64,000 nucleotides of DNA from Mycobacterium nebraskense (lineage in GTDB: Bacteria > Actinomycetota > Actinomycetes > Mycobacteriales > Mycobacteriaceae): positions 50,813 through 114,812 of the forward strand of contig NZ_LQPH01000076.1 of the NCBI RefSeq assembly GCF_002102255.1, written 5' to 3'. The notes under the pieces are model-generated. The model saw nothing but the letters and a program-made list of their open reading frames with translations, was not told where the DNA came from and made no database searches. Position numbers and translations under genes: made by a program. This document shows, piece after piece, positions 1-8,980 of the stretch; within the stretch, counting starts at the first letter, position 1, and the number at the start of each line of letters is the position of its first letter.

Positions 1-587
1 CCGTGGCGGCCGATGTCACCGACGCCGAGCAGGTGTCGGCGGCCGTGCAACGCGCCGTCGCGGAGTTCGGCCGGCTCGACACCGTGGTGAACAACGCCGG
101 GTTGATGCAGTCCGGGCCCGCGGCCGAGGCGTCGCTGCGGGATTGGGACGCCATGGTGACGGTCAACGTGCAAGGGGTCCTCTATGTCACCCGCGCGGCG
201 CTTCCGCACCTGATCGACGCCGCCGCCGACTCGCCGCGCGGCGTCGCCGATCTGGTCACCATCAGTTCGACCGCGGGATGGGTGGCCCGACCCAACACCG
301 CGGTCTACTCGCTGACCAAATTCGGGGTGAACGCCTTCAACGAGGGCATTCGGCAAGAGGTGCTCGGCAAGCGGGTCCGGGTCGGAGTGGTGGGCCCCGG
401 GACGGTCGACACCGAGATCTTCAGCCACCTCGCCGAGGCGTCGCGGGAAGCGTTCGAGCGCCAGACCGCCGGCATGGTCAAGTTGCGCCCGGAAGACATC
501 GCCGACGCGGTGCTGTTCATGGTGACCCGTGACCGCCGGGTGGCGGTCAACCATATGCTGGTGCGCGCGGCCGAACAAACCTGGTAA
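1..587 (+). CDS. SDR family oxidoreductase, 5' end outside window
   Basis: C-terminal 195 residues of a classical short-chain dehydrogenase/reductase, probably NAD(P)-dependent. The reading frame is open to the left edge, so the glycine-rich cofactor motif is missing. Visible marks are NNAG (adenine-side structural motif), a serine in ISSTAG and the catalytic YSLTK (Tyr-x-x-x-Lys), followed by GVVGPGTVDTE, typical of the segment after the active site. The GTG at position 3 is an internal codon, not the start. Substrate cannot be inferred. The following phosphotransferase-like gene starts about 5 bases after the stop, so the two may be co-transcribed. Confidence 0.88.
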   Translation, partial: VAADVTDAEQVSAAVQRAVAEFGRLDTVVNNAGLMQSGPAAEASLRDWDAMVTVNVQGVLYVTRAALPHLIDAAADSPRGVADLVTISSTAGWVARPNTAVYSLTKFGVNAFNEGIRQEVLGKRVRVGVVGPGTVDTEIFSHLAEASREAFERQTAGMVKLRPEDIADAVLFMVTRDRRVAVNHMLVRAAEQTW

Positions 588-591
588 GCAA

Positions 592-1872
592 TTGAATTCA
601 CATTGGGCCGTCGGCGACCAGTATGGGTTGGCGTTTCCGGCCGACCCCGCGGCGCTGAAAAGCGGTGGGGCGCGTTTCCTCACCGACGCCTTTCTCGCTT
701 CCGGAGCATTGCGGGACAACAGCATCACGCGCGTTACCGGGTTTCGGGAGGTGGCCGGCGGCAGCACGGGACGCAAGGTGATGCTCTCCGTCGAATACGC
801 CAAGGCCGCAACGGATCTGCACACCGACTTGTTCGTCAAATTCTCGCGCGATTTCGACGACCCGGCACGTGACCGCGGAAAGACGCAAATGGAGCCGGAA
901 GTGCGGTTCGCCGCGCTGTCTTGCGCGCCGGAATTTCCCATCGCGGTACCCCGGGCGCAGTTCGCCGACTATCACCGCCAGACGGGTACCGGAATACTTA
1001 TCACCGAACGAATCCGATTTGGCGACAACGGGATCGAACGGCAATATCACAAGTGCCTCGACTACGAGATGCCCGAACCCCTCGGGCACTACCGCGCGCT
1101 GCTCACCGCGCTGGCCCAGCTTGCCGGCACCCATCGATCCGGGCGCCTCCCGGCAGAGCTGACCGCGCCCTTCCCGCTGGACGTGGCGGCCGCGACGGTG
1201 GGGGAGCGGGCACCACTGTCGGTCGATAAGCTGGAACGCCGAGTGGACCAGCTGGCCGAATTCGCCCAAAGGGACCCCGGGCTGCTTCCGGCGTGCTCAC
1301 CGGAGTTCATCGCGCGCCTGCGCGCAGACGTGCCGCGGTTCGCCGACCACGAGAACACGATCGCGGGCCTACTGGCCGGCGACTCCGACTATGTCGCGCT
1401 GTGCCATTGGAACGCCAACATCGATAACGCATGGTTCTGGCGCGACACCGATGGCATTCTGCGTTGCGGCCTGATGGACTGGGGATGCGTCAGCCAGATG
1501 AATCTAGGCATGGCGATCTGGGGGGCCATGTCCGGTGCCGAAACCGAGCTGTGGGGCTCCCATCTCGACGAGCTCCTGCAGCTGTTCGTCAGCGAGTTCC
1601 ATCGTTGCGGCGGAACGGAACTCGATCCGGTTCGGTTGCGTCGGCACACGTTGCTCTACGCGGCGACGATGGGGGTCGCCTGGCTGCTCGGGGTGCCGGC
1701 GTTGATTCGTAAGCGATTCGAGGCGATACCGAACAGTCGTGAGCATCCCCTCATCAGGAACGACGAGGGTGTGCGCGCGCCGCTGCAGATGCTGTCGAAC
1801 TTGTTGTTCGTGTGGGAGCGGCATCGCGTCGGGGATCTGCTCGACGCCGCCCTGGCAGAGTCGACCCCGTGA
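592..1872 (+). CDS. APH-fold phosphotransferase-family protein with altered catalytic loop
   Basis: A 426-residue protein of the aminoglycoside/choline/ecdysteroid kinase-like fold. The catalytic loop reads CHWNANIDNAWFW, followed by GLMDWG. In canonical members the loop is HGD....N, so the catalytic Asp is Asn here, while the terminal Asn and the metal-binding Asp of LMDWG remain. I chose the TTG start at 592 because the frame upstream overlaps the SDR gene and reads as its shadow (Arg/Trp/Cys-rich). A weak purine stretch precedes it. It may be a divergent kinase, or a binding protein that kept only the fold. The gene ends one base before the convergent 13E12 gene. Confidence 0.75.
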   Translation: MNSHWAVGDQYGLAFPADPAALKSGGARFLTDAFLASGALRDNSITRVTGFREVAGGSTGRKVMLSVEYAKAATDLHTDLFVKFSRDFDDPARDRGKTQMEPEVRFAALSCAPEFPIAVPRAQFADYHRQTGTGILITERIRFGDNGIERQYHKCLDYEMPEPLGHYRALLTALAQLAGTHRSGRLPAELTAPFPLDVAAATVGERAPLSVDKLERRVDQLAEFAQRDPGLLPACSPEFIARLRADVPRFADHENTIAGLLAGDSDYVALCHWNANIDNAWFWRDTDGILRCGLMDWGCVSQMNLGMAIWGAMSGAETELWGSHLDELLQLFVSEFHRCGGTELDPVRLRRHTLLYAATMGVAWLLGVPALIRKRFEAIPNSREHPLIRNDEGVRAPLQMLSNLLFVWERHRVGDLLDAALAESTP

Positions 1873-1873
1873 G

Positions 1874-3235
1874 TTAGGGCTCGTCGTCGTCCCCGTCTCG
1901 GAGCAGCTTTTCGGGGTGATGAAAGGTGTTGGTGCGAGGCTGGCCGCGGTCCAGATGGGGTGGCGGGATCCATTGGGTGTCGCGTTTGGCGTTCTTGCGG
2001 GTGCTCCAGCCGCCGGGTTTGAGCAGGCGATGGTGGCTTCCGCAGGCGAAGGTGAGGTCGTTCACGTCGGTGCGACGGCACTTGGCCCAGTCGGTGACGT
2101 GATGGACCTCCGAGTAGTAGCCCGCCACAGTGCAGCCGGGCGCCGAGCACCCACGGTCCTTGGCGTACAGCACGATTCGCTGCCCGGGGGAGGCCAGGCG
2201 TTTGGTGTGATACAACGCCAACGCCTTGCCCTTGTCGAAAATCACCAAATAGTGACGCGCGTGGCGGGCCAGCCGGATCACATCGCTCATCGGCAGGATG
2301 GTGCCACCGCCGGTGAGGCCCCGGCCCGCGGCGGCCTCCAGCTCGGCCAGCGTCGTAGTGACCACGATGGAGGTCGGTAAGCCGTTGTGCTGGCCTAGTT
2401 TTCCCGAGGAAAGGAGCGCTCGCAGGCCCGCATTGAGCCCATCATGGTTGCGCTGCGCGGCACTACGGGCGTCGCGGTCTATAGCGTCCTGGCTGGGTGT
2501 GCCGTCCACAGATGGGATGTCGTCGAGAGGGTTGCACATGCCCGGTGCCGCCAGCTTGGCCAGCACGGCCTCAACGGTGGCCCGCAGTTCGGGACTGATC
2601 GTGCCGCGCAACTCCGACATGCCATCGGGGCCTTGCTTACCCAGCGTCAGGCCACGGCGACGCGCGCGGTCCTCGTCGGTGTAAATGCCATCAGGGTTGA
2701 GGCAATCGGCGATGTGATCGGCCAGTTCGGCCAATTGTTCGGGGCGGTAGTGCGCTCCGTGAGTGGCCAGGTCGGCTTCGGCAGCCTGGCGGGTAGCGAA
2801 GTCCACCCACCCGGGCAGGTGGTGGAAAAACCTGCGGATGACCGCAACCTGCCCGGCGCCAAGCGTGCCCTCCCGCTGTTTGGCGGCTGTGGCCGCCAAC
2901 GCCGGTGGCAGCGGTTCGCCGGTCAGCCCGCGCAGCGGCCCCAAGTCGGCGGCTTCGCGAATGCGCCGCGACGCTTCGGCGCGGCTGATCAGCGTCGCCT
3001 CGGCGATCGCATGCGACAGCTTGCCGCCCAACTCTTCCGGGGTGGCCTGGCGGGCCAGGTTGTTGATCAGCGGATGCTCGACGGCCGACAGTCGGCGGCG
3101 CACCTTCTCGGAGCGTTCCAAAAGCGCTAACTGCTCGCGGGTGGCGAATGCCTCGCAGTCGTTGCCGACCAGAATATCCAAGGCGTCGTCGATGGTGTCG
3201 AAAGCCGCCGACACCGCCTCGGGATCTACACTCAC
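1874..3235 (-). CDS. 13E12 repeat family HNH endonuclease-like protein (DUF222)
   Basis: A 453-residue member of the mycobacterial REP13E12 family: an N-terminal helical DUF222 region (about residues 20-330) and a C-terminal HNH nuclease module (about 355-410). The module shows GCSAPGC, then VHHVTDW, VNDL and CGSHHRL, so the zinc-binding cysteines and the H-N-H catalytic residues all look intact. The family is present in many diverged copies in mycobacterial genomes and a REP13E12 copy serves as a prophage integration site in M. tuberculosis. Function is not established. The GTG start at 3235 is preceded by a TAGTTT box and 6 nt, which fits a leaderless transcript. Confidence 0.88.
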   Translation of the reverse strand: MSVDPEAVSAAFDTIDDALDILVGNDCEAFATREQLALLERSEKVRRRLSAVEHPLINNLARQATPEELGGKLSHAIAEATLISRAEASRRIREAADLGPLRGLTGEPLPPALAATAAKQREGTLGAGQVAVIRRFFHHLPGWVDFATRQAAEADLATHGAHYRPEQLAELADHIADCLNPDGIYTDEDRARRRGLTLGKQGPDGMSELRGTISPELRATVEAVLAKLAAPGMCNPLDDIPSVDGTPSQDAIDRDARSAAQRNHDGLNAGLRALLSSGKLGQHNGLPTSIVVTTTLAELEAAAGRGLTGGGTILPMSDVIRLARHARHYLVIFDKGKALALYHTKRLASPGQRIVLYAKDRGCSAPGCTVAGYYSEVHHVTDWAKCRRTDVNDLTFACGSHHRLLKPGGWSTRKNAKRDTQWIPPPHLDRGQPRTNTFHHPEKLLRDGDDDEP

Positions 3236-3241
3236 ACCGCG

Positions 3242-3247
3242 AAACTA
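3242..3247 (-). promoter_or_regulatory. -10 box for leaderless 13E12 gene
   Basis: On the minus strand TAGTTT is followed by six bases and then the GTG start of the 13E12 gene. TANNNT with 6-7 nt to the start codon is the usual arrangement for leaderless mycobacterial transcripts. There is no Shine-Dalgarno sequence in front of the gene. Confidence 0.5.
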
Positions 3248-3281
3248 TCGGAGCCCACCGACAAAAAAGTCGACTCCGAGA

Positions 3282-3317
3282 CCACTGAAGCTAAAGTGAA
3301 GCAAGTGATTTCAGTGG
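3282..3317. repeat. Inverted repeat, possible terminator or operator
   Basis: CCACTGAA (3282-3289) and TTCAGTGG (3310-3317) form a perfect 8-bp inverted repeat with a 20-nt loop, lying between the end of the DUF1214 gene (3408) and the start of the 13E12 gene, both on the minus strand. On that strand a run of six T follows about 14 nt after the stem, so it could end the sulfotransferase transcript. Confidence 0.4.
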
Positions 3318-3407
3318 ATGACGTCCGGATCCGAGGCCCGCCAACGGGCTGGCGGTCAACACATCGGCGCCGGGTTGACGCCAGCGCCAGGCAGGGCCCC
3401 TCGCCAC

Positions 3408-4568
3408 CTAGAGGGCGTTCCGCTCCGCGAAGTGACGAGTCCGCGCCTCGATGGCGCGACCCCGTTCTTCCGCGCTGATCCGCTGTTCCGGTCCGAAGTG
3501 CTCGTCCAGCTCATCCGTTCGGATGACGGTCAGTGTCGGTGTTGCCGGCTGATGCGGTGTGCTAGCCCGCCAAGTCACCACGCCATTGCCATACCCACGG
3601 GCGTCAAGCCAGTTGTGCACGCCGAAATCCTCGGTCGACAGCAAGACCCGCACCCGTCCGTCGTCAACTTGGGATTGCGCGAGGTTGAGACTGGTTTGCC
3701 GAGTGTCGAAATCGATCATCTCACTCCACCGATTGGTCAAGCAGATTCCGACGTACGGCGAACCGAGAGGGATCTCGTAGTCGATCACGAGCGCTTCGCC
3801 ATCCTCTAGTGCCCAAGATATGGGGACGAACCATGCACCAGCCATCGCTGAAGGAGGTTGGAGCGGGGGGATGGCGAAGTTCTTGGGCAGGGCGCCGAAT
3901 ACCCGCGCCGGAATGTCCTTGACCCACATAGTGAATAGCTCGCGGGACGCCACGAGGTGCGCGTCGAAGGCCGCGATCGCCTGCTTGAGCGAATCCGGCT
4001 TGACCGGATCGCCTGGGTTCAAGCACTCGATACGAATCGCGCCCTTGGCCTCATTGTCCCAGTCGCCGAATGTTTGGTAACAACAGAACGAGTCGGCTCC
4101 CGCCGGGAGCTGGAACCAGTTCGTGTCGCCCATCCTCTGGCGGCTGAAGAAGATCTCAAACGAACCGTCATCACCGACAACGAGCTCTTCGGAGAGCACC
4201 TTCACCGCTTGGGCTTGATCGTCCTTACCGGCGTAGACGCCGAAGGTCGTCTGCGCAACAGAACCCAATTTCCCGTGAACGCGGTAGTCGTGTCTGTCAT
4301 CGACGCGCGCCGTCAGATACAGCGTGTCGGGATTGGAGTGGCCCCAATTCCACGATGCGTATTGGCCGTTGATGAGATTCGGCCGCGCAGGATCGCTGCG
4401 CAGTTGCAGGCCCATGTATTGGATGTGGCCGACGAGGCGTCCCAGCAAGGCCGCCGCCGCACCGTCGTCGAGATCGCCTTGGGCCAACGCGATCTCGAGC
4501 AGTTCATCGTGAAGATCTCGAAAGCGTCGCCAGGCCGCACGCAGGAGTTGCTGTGAGTCATCGGTCAC
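3408..4568 (-). CDS. DUF1214 domain-containing protein
   Basis: A 386-residue protein with the C-terminal DUF1214 fold (about residues 230-340: LTNRWSEM, FGVHNWLDARG). The family is common in actinobacteria, often with DUF1254, and has no assigned reaction. The start is a GTG at 4568, overlapping the end of the sulfotransferase gene by 11 bases; the longer frame to 4691 is only the sulfotransferase shadow. The overlap implies translational coupling, so the protein probably works on the same substrate as the sulfotransferase. No signal peptide or membrane segment is visible. Confidence 0.8.
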   Translation of the reverse strand: MTDDSQQLLRAAWRRFRDLHDELLEIALAQGDLDDGAAAALLGRLVGHIQYMGLQLRSDPARPNLINGQYASWNWGHSNPDTLYLTARVDDRHDYRVHGKLGSVAQTTFGVYAGKDDQAQAVKVLSEELVVGDDGSFEIFFSRQRMGDTNWFQLPAGADSFCCYQTFGDWDNEAKGAIRIECLNPGDPVKPDSLKQAIAAFDAHLVASRELFTMWVKDIPARVFGALPKNFAIPPLQPPSAMAGAWFVPISWALEDGEALVIDYEIPLGSPYVGICLTNRWSEMIDFDTRQTSLNLAQSQVDDGRVRVLLSTEDFGVHNWLDARGYGNGVVTWRASTPHQPATPTLTVIRTDELDEHFGPEQRISAEERGRAIEARTRHFAERNAL

Positions 4569-5817
4569 GGCCGTCCTCGATTCCGTAGAAGTCGCGGTAA
4601 AACTGCAATTGCGGCCACAACTCGTCGATGTCGAGCCCGTAGTCGGCAGCCTCATAGATGTTGGGCTTGCGCTTCGCCAGGCCGCGCTCATCCATGAACC
4701 GGCTCATCTTGCGGTGGGCCTCATCGGTGAGTTCGATGCCGAAGAACTCGTAGATCTCTTGCACGCACGACATGGGGTCGCGCACCATCCGGTCCATCGG
4801 AAAGTCGATGAAACGCTTCGACTCCTGCGCGTACTGCCGACGCAACTCGACATTGCGCGTCAGCATCCTGCCGGTGCGCCAGCGCATGTAGCGGCCATGG
4901 TCGTGCCAATCGACGTCATCTTCGACCATGCCGAAAACGGTCCCGGCCAGCTTGCAGCTGGAGGCGACGATCTCTGTCGGCTCGCGGTAGGTGGTGACGA
5001 AGCGCGCGTCGGGAAAGACCGCCAGGATCTTGTCGATGTTCTCCATGTGCGGAGGTGTCTTCAGCAGCCAACTCTCCGAGGGGCGTAAGCCACCGCTTTG
5101 CATGTACTGCAACAGCAGCTTCTGCTCCTGGTAGACCCACGTGAGGTCCTGCTCGGTCAACCACCGGTCATAGGCCTGGCAGTTGAACATGACGTGGAAA
5201 GTCGCGCTGTGGAAGGCATAGGCATGGAGTAGCGCGCACTCCTGGGCCTCCCGCGCGCCAATCGGATGCGCGGCGTCGAGATCGGGGGCCAGCGACAGGG
5301 TGCGGCGGATCTGCCTGTCACTGCGCCTGATTCGCGGATCAGTACGCATGGTGGCAGGATCCAGCGGCGGATGGAGCTCATCGCATTCCCACGTGATCGG
5401 GTAGCGGAAACGGTCGTCCTGGCTCAACAAGTGATGGGTGATTGTGGTCCCCGTGCGTGGTGCGCCGACAAGAATGATCGGCTTCGCGATTACCTCGTCA
5501 CGAATCTCAGGGTGCTGGCGTAGGTGCTCGGTGAACAGCAACCGCTGGCGCAACAGATTGGTGATGTGCGACGTGGCGAGTATGCGCCCAAAACCGTTGA
5601 GGCGATCCTCGCTCTCGAGCGACTCGATCAGACGGTCGAGGCCGTCTTCGAAGCGCGGATCACCAAAATCCTTCAGGCCTCTCGCGCGGCGCATGGCCCG
5701 ATCCATCAATGCGTGCTTGCGCAGGGGCAGCGGATGGACACCCAGCCTACGGGCCACCCGGTAACCGGCATTCAGGACCCGGAAAGGCAGAGGCCTAGAT
5801 GGTGAGTCGATCACCAT
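4558..5817 (-). CDS. Sulfotransferase family protein (PAPS-dependent)
   Basis: A 419-residue sulfotransferase of the Sulfotransfer_3 type, expected to move sulfate from PAPS to an alcohol or glycolipid. The 5'-phosphosulfate loop is GAPRTGTT near residue 115, and a second conserved segment, KTPPHMENI then FVTTYREPTEIVAS, corresponds to the 3'-phosphate-binding region. The start at 5817 (MVIDSPS) is chosen for the AGGAGG about 12 bases upstream. The ORF extends further upstream but runs into the divergent promoter. Mycobacteria carry many such paralogues, most with unknown acceptors. The TetR gene across the 70-bp divergent region is the likely regulator. Confidence 0.88.
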   Translation of the reverse strand: MVIDSPSRPLPFRVLNAGYRVARRLGVHPLPLRKHALMDRAMRRARGLKDFGDPRFEDGLDRLIESLESEDRLNGFGRILATSHITNLLRQRLLFTEHLRQHPEIRDEVIAKPIILVGAPRTGTTITHHLLSQDDRFRYPITWECDELHPPLDPATMRTDPRIRRSDRQIRRTLSLAPDLDAAHPIGAREAQECALLHAYAFHSATFHVMFNCQAYDRWLTEQDLTWVYQEQKLLLQYMQSGGLRPSESWLLKTPPHMENIDKILAVFPDARFVTTYREPTEIVASSCKLAGTVFGMVEDDVDWHDHGRYMRWRTGRMLTRNVELRRQYAQESKRFIDFPMDRMVRDPMSCVQEIYEFFGIELTDEAHRKMSRFMDERGLAKRKPNIYEAADYGLDIDELWPQLQFYRDFYGIEDGRDR

Positions 5818-5868
5818 GGTGAGAGAGCGCCTCCTGGGGCCCGCGCGATTGTCTACCGGCGCGCAAAA

Positions 5869-5889
5869 CATTACGATCTGAACGTAATG
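5869..5889. promoter_or_regulatory. TetR operator with divergent -10 boxes
   Basis: CATTACG (5869-5875), a 7-nt spacer and CGTAATG (5883-5889) form a perfect inverted repeat between the sulfotransferase and TetR genes. It contains TACGAT on the plus strand (5872-5877) and TACGTT on the minus strand (5886-5881), each placed to act as a -10 box for one of the two genes. Repressor binding would close both promoters. The right arm includes the ATG at 5887. Confidence 0.65.
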
Positions 5890-6501
5890 GAGTCAATGAG
5901 CGAGGCTGATCAGCAACAGCGACGCGCTGGCGTGCGGTCGCAGGGACGGCCGCGGGACACCCGCATCGACGAGGCGGTGCTTGCTGCGACGATCGAACTG
6001 CTGGACGAAATCGGCTACACACGACTGACCATCCCGTTGGTCGCGGCGCGCGCCGGGGCAACCCCGCCGGCGGTCTATCGACGGTTTCCGAACAGAGTCG
6101 AATTGGTCTACGAGGCGGTGTTTCCCACGCCACCGAGTGCTGAGCTCCCGTTGACCGGCGATCCGGCGGACGTTGTTCGCACTCTGATACGAGCTACGAT
6201 CGACCTGTTCAGCCGACCGGCGGTGCACACCGCGTTATCAGGCCTCATGGCCGAATTGCCCGCGGAGCCAGGCCTGTCGGCACGCTTGCTCAGCCGCCTT
6301 CAGGGCAGCACATACCTTTTGCTGCAGCGCTACCTCGACGAGGCCGCCGCCGAGGGACGCGCCGCCGACGACGTCGACGCCCGCGTATTGGTGGACATGA
6401 TCGGTGGCACGGTGGTGATGGCGCTGGCCAACGAACGCGTCCTCGATGACGCCTGGGTCGAGCAGAACACCGCCCTCATCGCTAACGGGCTGGTCCGATG
6501 A
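5887..6501 (+). CDS. TetR/AcrR family transcriptional regulator
   Basis: A 204-residue repressor-type protein: N-terminal helix-turn-helix around residues 20-70 (TIPLVAARAGATPPAVYRRF, then LVYEAVF), followed by a helical ligand-binding domain. The ATG at 5887 lies 9 nt after a TACGAT box, so the mRNA is probably leaderless or nearly so; an alternative ATG sits at 5896. The perfect palindrome at 5869-5889 overlaps this promoter and start codon, suggesting autorepression together with control of the divergent sulfotransferase/DUF1214 pair. Ligand unknown. Confidence 0.88.
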   Translation: MESMSEADQQQRRAGVRSQGRPRDTRIDEAVLAATIELLDEIGYTRLTIPLVAARAGATPPAVYRRFPNRVELVYEAVFPTPPSAELPLTGDPADVVRTLIRATIDLFSRPAVHTALSGLMAELPAEPGLSARLLSRLQGSTYLLLQRYLDEAAAEGRAADDVDARVLVDMIGGTVVMALANERVLDDAWVEQNTALIANGLVR

Positions 6502-6630
6502 ACTCAGGCGAATCAGGCAATCCGCCAATGGAAATCGTCGCCTCCGCTCCGGCTCTCGAACGGTGCAAATCCATTCCGGCTGCGGGGGACCAGGCTGCCC
6601 GAGCCGACCGGTGAACTGCGTACGTCCGGT

Positions 6631-7755
6631 TCAGGGCCCAGACCAGCACGGGCTGATGGTCAGCACGTTCACACCACCTTCGGTGATGTGAACGGTATCC
6701 CGGCGGAATACCGCGCCGGTGCCTTCCCGCCACACATAGCCGGTGATCGCCAGCACCATGCCGGCCTCCAGCACGTCGTGTTCGCCGGCGGCCAGCAAGG
6801 TTTCGGACACCACCGGCGGATCGAAGCCCAGCCCCAACCCGTGGGCGATCGGCATCGGCGGTATCGGCTCGCCGGCCGCCTCATAGGCCCCGAGGAGGTC
6901 GGATGTCGGCGCACCGGGACGACAGGCCGCAAGCATGTTGTCGTACAACGTATTCGACCGCCCGAACAGCTTGCGGGTCTGATCGTCGACGCTATCGCCG
7001 GCCGGCCAGGTGCGGCCCACCTCCGCGACATAGCCATTCGCCAGGGCCCCGGCCGCGAATGCGACCAGGTCGCCCGCTCCCACCTCGCCCGAACCGGCGC
7101 GGCGCCACGGGCGTTCCTTTGAGGTCACCCAGGCGGCGTCCTGGGTGGCCGGCGTGCTCACCCCGCCCGCGGCCATGGCCTCCATCATCGCCCCCGCCAG
7201 CGTCCGCTCCGACACTCCCGGCGCGAATTCGGCCAGGGCGGCGGCGAGTCCGCGTTCGGCGACCCGAAGTGCGGTGTCCATCGCCTCGATTTCATCGGGT
7301 GTCTTGACGCGCCGCGCCGCGCGCATCGCGGGCTCCGCGTCGACGAGTTCGGCATTGGGGAACGCCTCGGGCAGCAATGCGGCGAAAGTGGGTGTGATCG
7401 CATCGGTTCCGACCCGCCGCGCCGTGTCGGCGCCGTCGATCTTCTTCAGCACGTCGATGAGCGTCATCGGGTTCCAGGCCAGTCCGTACAGGTGATCGTG
7501 CCCGATCTCCGCCGGGACCCCCTCGTCGTCGGTGCTGTTGAGGTAGATGTCACCGGAGGCCCGCACCACCACACACATCGGACCGAACGGCCGCGTCCCG
7601 GCTATCCACAGCTGCGGTGCACCTGTGACGTAACGAATGTTGGCTTGCCGCCCGAGCACCAGCATGTCGAGTCCGTGTGCGTCCATTTGGGCCAGCGCCC
7701 GTTCCCGACGGCCCGTCCGCAATGCGGTGGGGTCGGGCAGAACCTCAGTCGCCAT
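6631..7755 (-). CDS. M24 (creatinase/prolidase-fold) protein lacking metal ligands
   Basis: A 374-residue protein with the pita-bread fold of M24 peptidases and creatinase. The metal centre seems lost: the two aspartates of the family are Ala234 (in AFAAG) and Glu245 (in AEVGRTW), the first C-terminal glutamate is Thr (VLAITGY) and the second is Arg or Asp (FRRDTVHIT). The histidine of AHGLGLG remains. Creatinase also works without metal, so this may be a metal-free C-N hydrolase or an inactive partner. Its start overlaps by 11 bases the end of the neighbouring M24 gene, which keeps all five ligands, so the two may form a heterodimer. Last gene of a seven-gene operon. Confidence 0.82.
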   Translation of the reverse strand: MATEVLPDPTALRTGRRERALAQMDAHGLDMLVLGRQANIRYVTGAPQLWIAGTRPFGPMCVVVRASGDIYLNSTDDEGVPAEIGHDHLYGLAWNPMTLIDVLKKIDGADTARRVGTDAITPTFAALLPEAFPNAELVDAEPAMRAARRVKTPDEIEAMDTALRVAERGLAAALAEFAPGVSERTLAGAMMEAMAAGGVSTPATQDAAWVTSKERPWRRAGSGEVGAGDLVAFAAGALANGYVAEVGRTWPAGDSVDDQTRKLFGRSNTLYDNMLAACRPGAPTSDLLGAYEAAGEPIPPMPIAHGLGLGFDPPVVSETLLAAGEHDVLEAGMVLAITGYVWREGTGAVFRRDTVHITEGGVNVLTISPCWSGP

Positions 7756-8980
7756 AAGGGGAGTAGGGGTAGTCGGTGATCGGCAGGTAGCCGTCTTCGG
7801 TGATCACCACGATCTCCTCACTGCGATAACCGCCCGTCCCGTCCTCCCACACCACGGGTTCCAAAACCAGAACCATTCCGGGCGGGAAGACGAAGTTGTC
7901 GTCGAACTCTTCGCCGAGATCCGTTCCGATCATGGGCGCTTCGGCGGGGTAGGTGCCGATGCCGTGGCCCAGATAGAAATGCGGCAACCACGGTTTGCGG
8001 CCGCCGTTGGCGGCGATCGCCGCGCGCGCCAAATCACCGGAGGTGACACCGGCTTTGGTCACCGCGAGCACCGCATCCAGGATGGCCCGCCATTGCCGAA
8101 ACTGATCCTGCTGTCGTGGCGTCGGCTGCTGCCCGACAATCCAGGTCCGGCCGAAGTCGGAGCAATACCCGGCGTAGGTGATGCTGATATCGGTCCACAG
8201 GACATCACCGGCGGCCAGTTCACGATCGGTGGGGAGCAGCGGCAGCGCAAGGTCGCCATGCGTCGTCCACACCCCCGCTTCCCGTGAAGTCGGCATCACC
8301 TGCCAGATGGCCTCCAGCATGTTGGTGGTGGCACCCAGTTCGAATGCGCGACGTACCAGCGTGGCCGACAGGTCGATCTGCCGCACCCCCGGCGCCAGGG
8401 CCCGCTGCACATCCACGATCGCTTGCTCGGTGATGCGGGCCGCGCGGCGCAGGCAGGACAGCTCATCTAGGGTCTTCACCAGTTGCGCGTCGGCGAGCAC
8501 CAGCGCCGCATCCGTCGGCTCTCCCGCGGGAAACAGCTTGGCTCCGGCCCTGCGCATCGCCCCGGTCAGCTCGTCGACGGCGATGTTCGAGCCCGGCGGA
8601 ACCAGCCCGGCCAGCTCGCGCGCGAATTGGTCAACGCCATGGTCGAATTCGAGGTAGACCGGGCCGTGCAGATGGTCGGCGGGCACCGGTGGCTCCGCGG
8701 ACGCTCCGCCGCGGAACGGCATGAACAGGTGCGGATGTTCGTCGTCGGCGAGCACGACCGCGACCGGGCGCTCCACGTGCGAGAGGCCCGCGTCCACGAG
8801 TGGCCAGCTCGCACCCGTCGCGTATCCGACGTAGCCGTTCATCAACAGGATCAGCGCGTCGACGCCGTGGTCGGCCATCGCGGACCGCAGGCGCGCCCCG
8901 GTCTCCGAACGCATGCGGGCCCGGTCCGGTTCATCGGGTATGTCGATCACCGAGCCGTGGGCGGTGAATGAATTGGTCAT
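7745..8980 (-). CDS. M24 family metallopeptidase (Xaa-Pro peptidase-like)
   Basis: A 411-residue M24-fold hydrolase with the full metal set: Asp264 (WTDIS) and Asp275 (CSDFGRTW) eleven residues apart, the histidine of LGHGIG, the glutamate of LVLEPVV and a glutamate in RSEEIVV. An N-terminal creatinase-type domain covers about residues 20-180. Family reactions are cleavage of Xaa-Pro peptides or related C-N bonds. The start codon shares one base with the stop of the amidohydrolase upstream (TGATG) and the end overlaps the second M24 gene. In this operon a small-molecule amide may be a better guess than a peptide. Confidence 0.88.
   Translation of the reverse strand: MTNSFTAHGSVIDIPDEPDRARMRSETGARLRSAMADHGVDALILLMNGYVGYATGASWPLVDAGLSHVERPVAVVLADDEHPHLFMPFRGGASAEPPVPADHLHGPVYLEFDHGVDQFARELAGLVPPGSNIAVDELTGAMRRAGAKLFPAGEPTDAALVLADAQLVKTLDELSCLRRAARITEQAIVDVQRALAPGVRQIDLSATLVRRAFELGATTNMLEAIWQVMPTSREAGVWTTHGDLALPLLPTDRELAAGDVLWTDISITYAGYCSDFGRTWIVGQQPTPRQQDQFRQWRAILDAVLAVTKAGVTSGDLARAAIAANGGRKPWLPHFYLGHGIGTYPAEAPMIGTDLGEEFDDNFVFPPGMVLVLEPVVWEDGTGGYRSEEIVVITEDGYLPITDYPYSPYGD

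Noticed and set aside
1874..3235. 13E12 gene as evidence of a prophage insertion here
   Set aside because: The gene is intact and its neighbours are ordinary chromosomal genes; no integrase or attachment-site duplication is seen.
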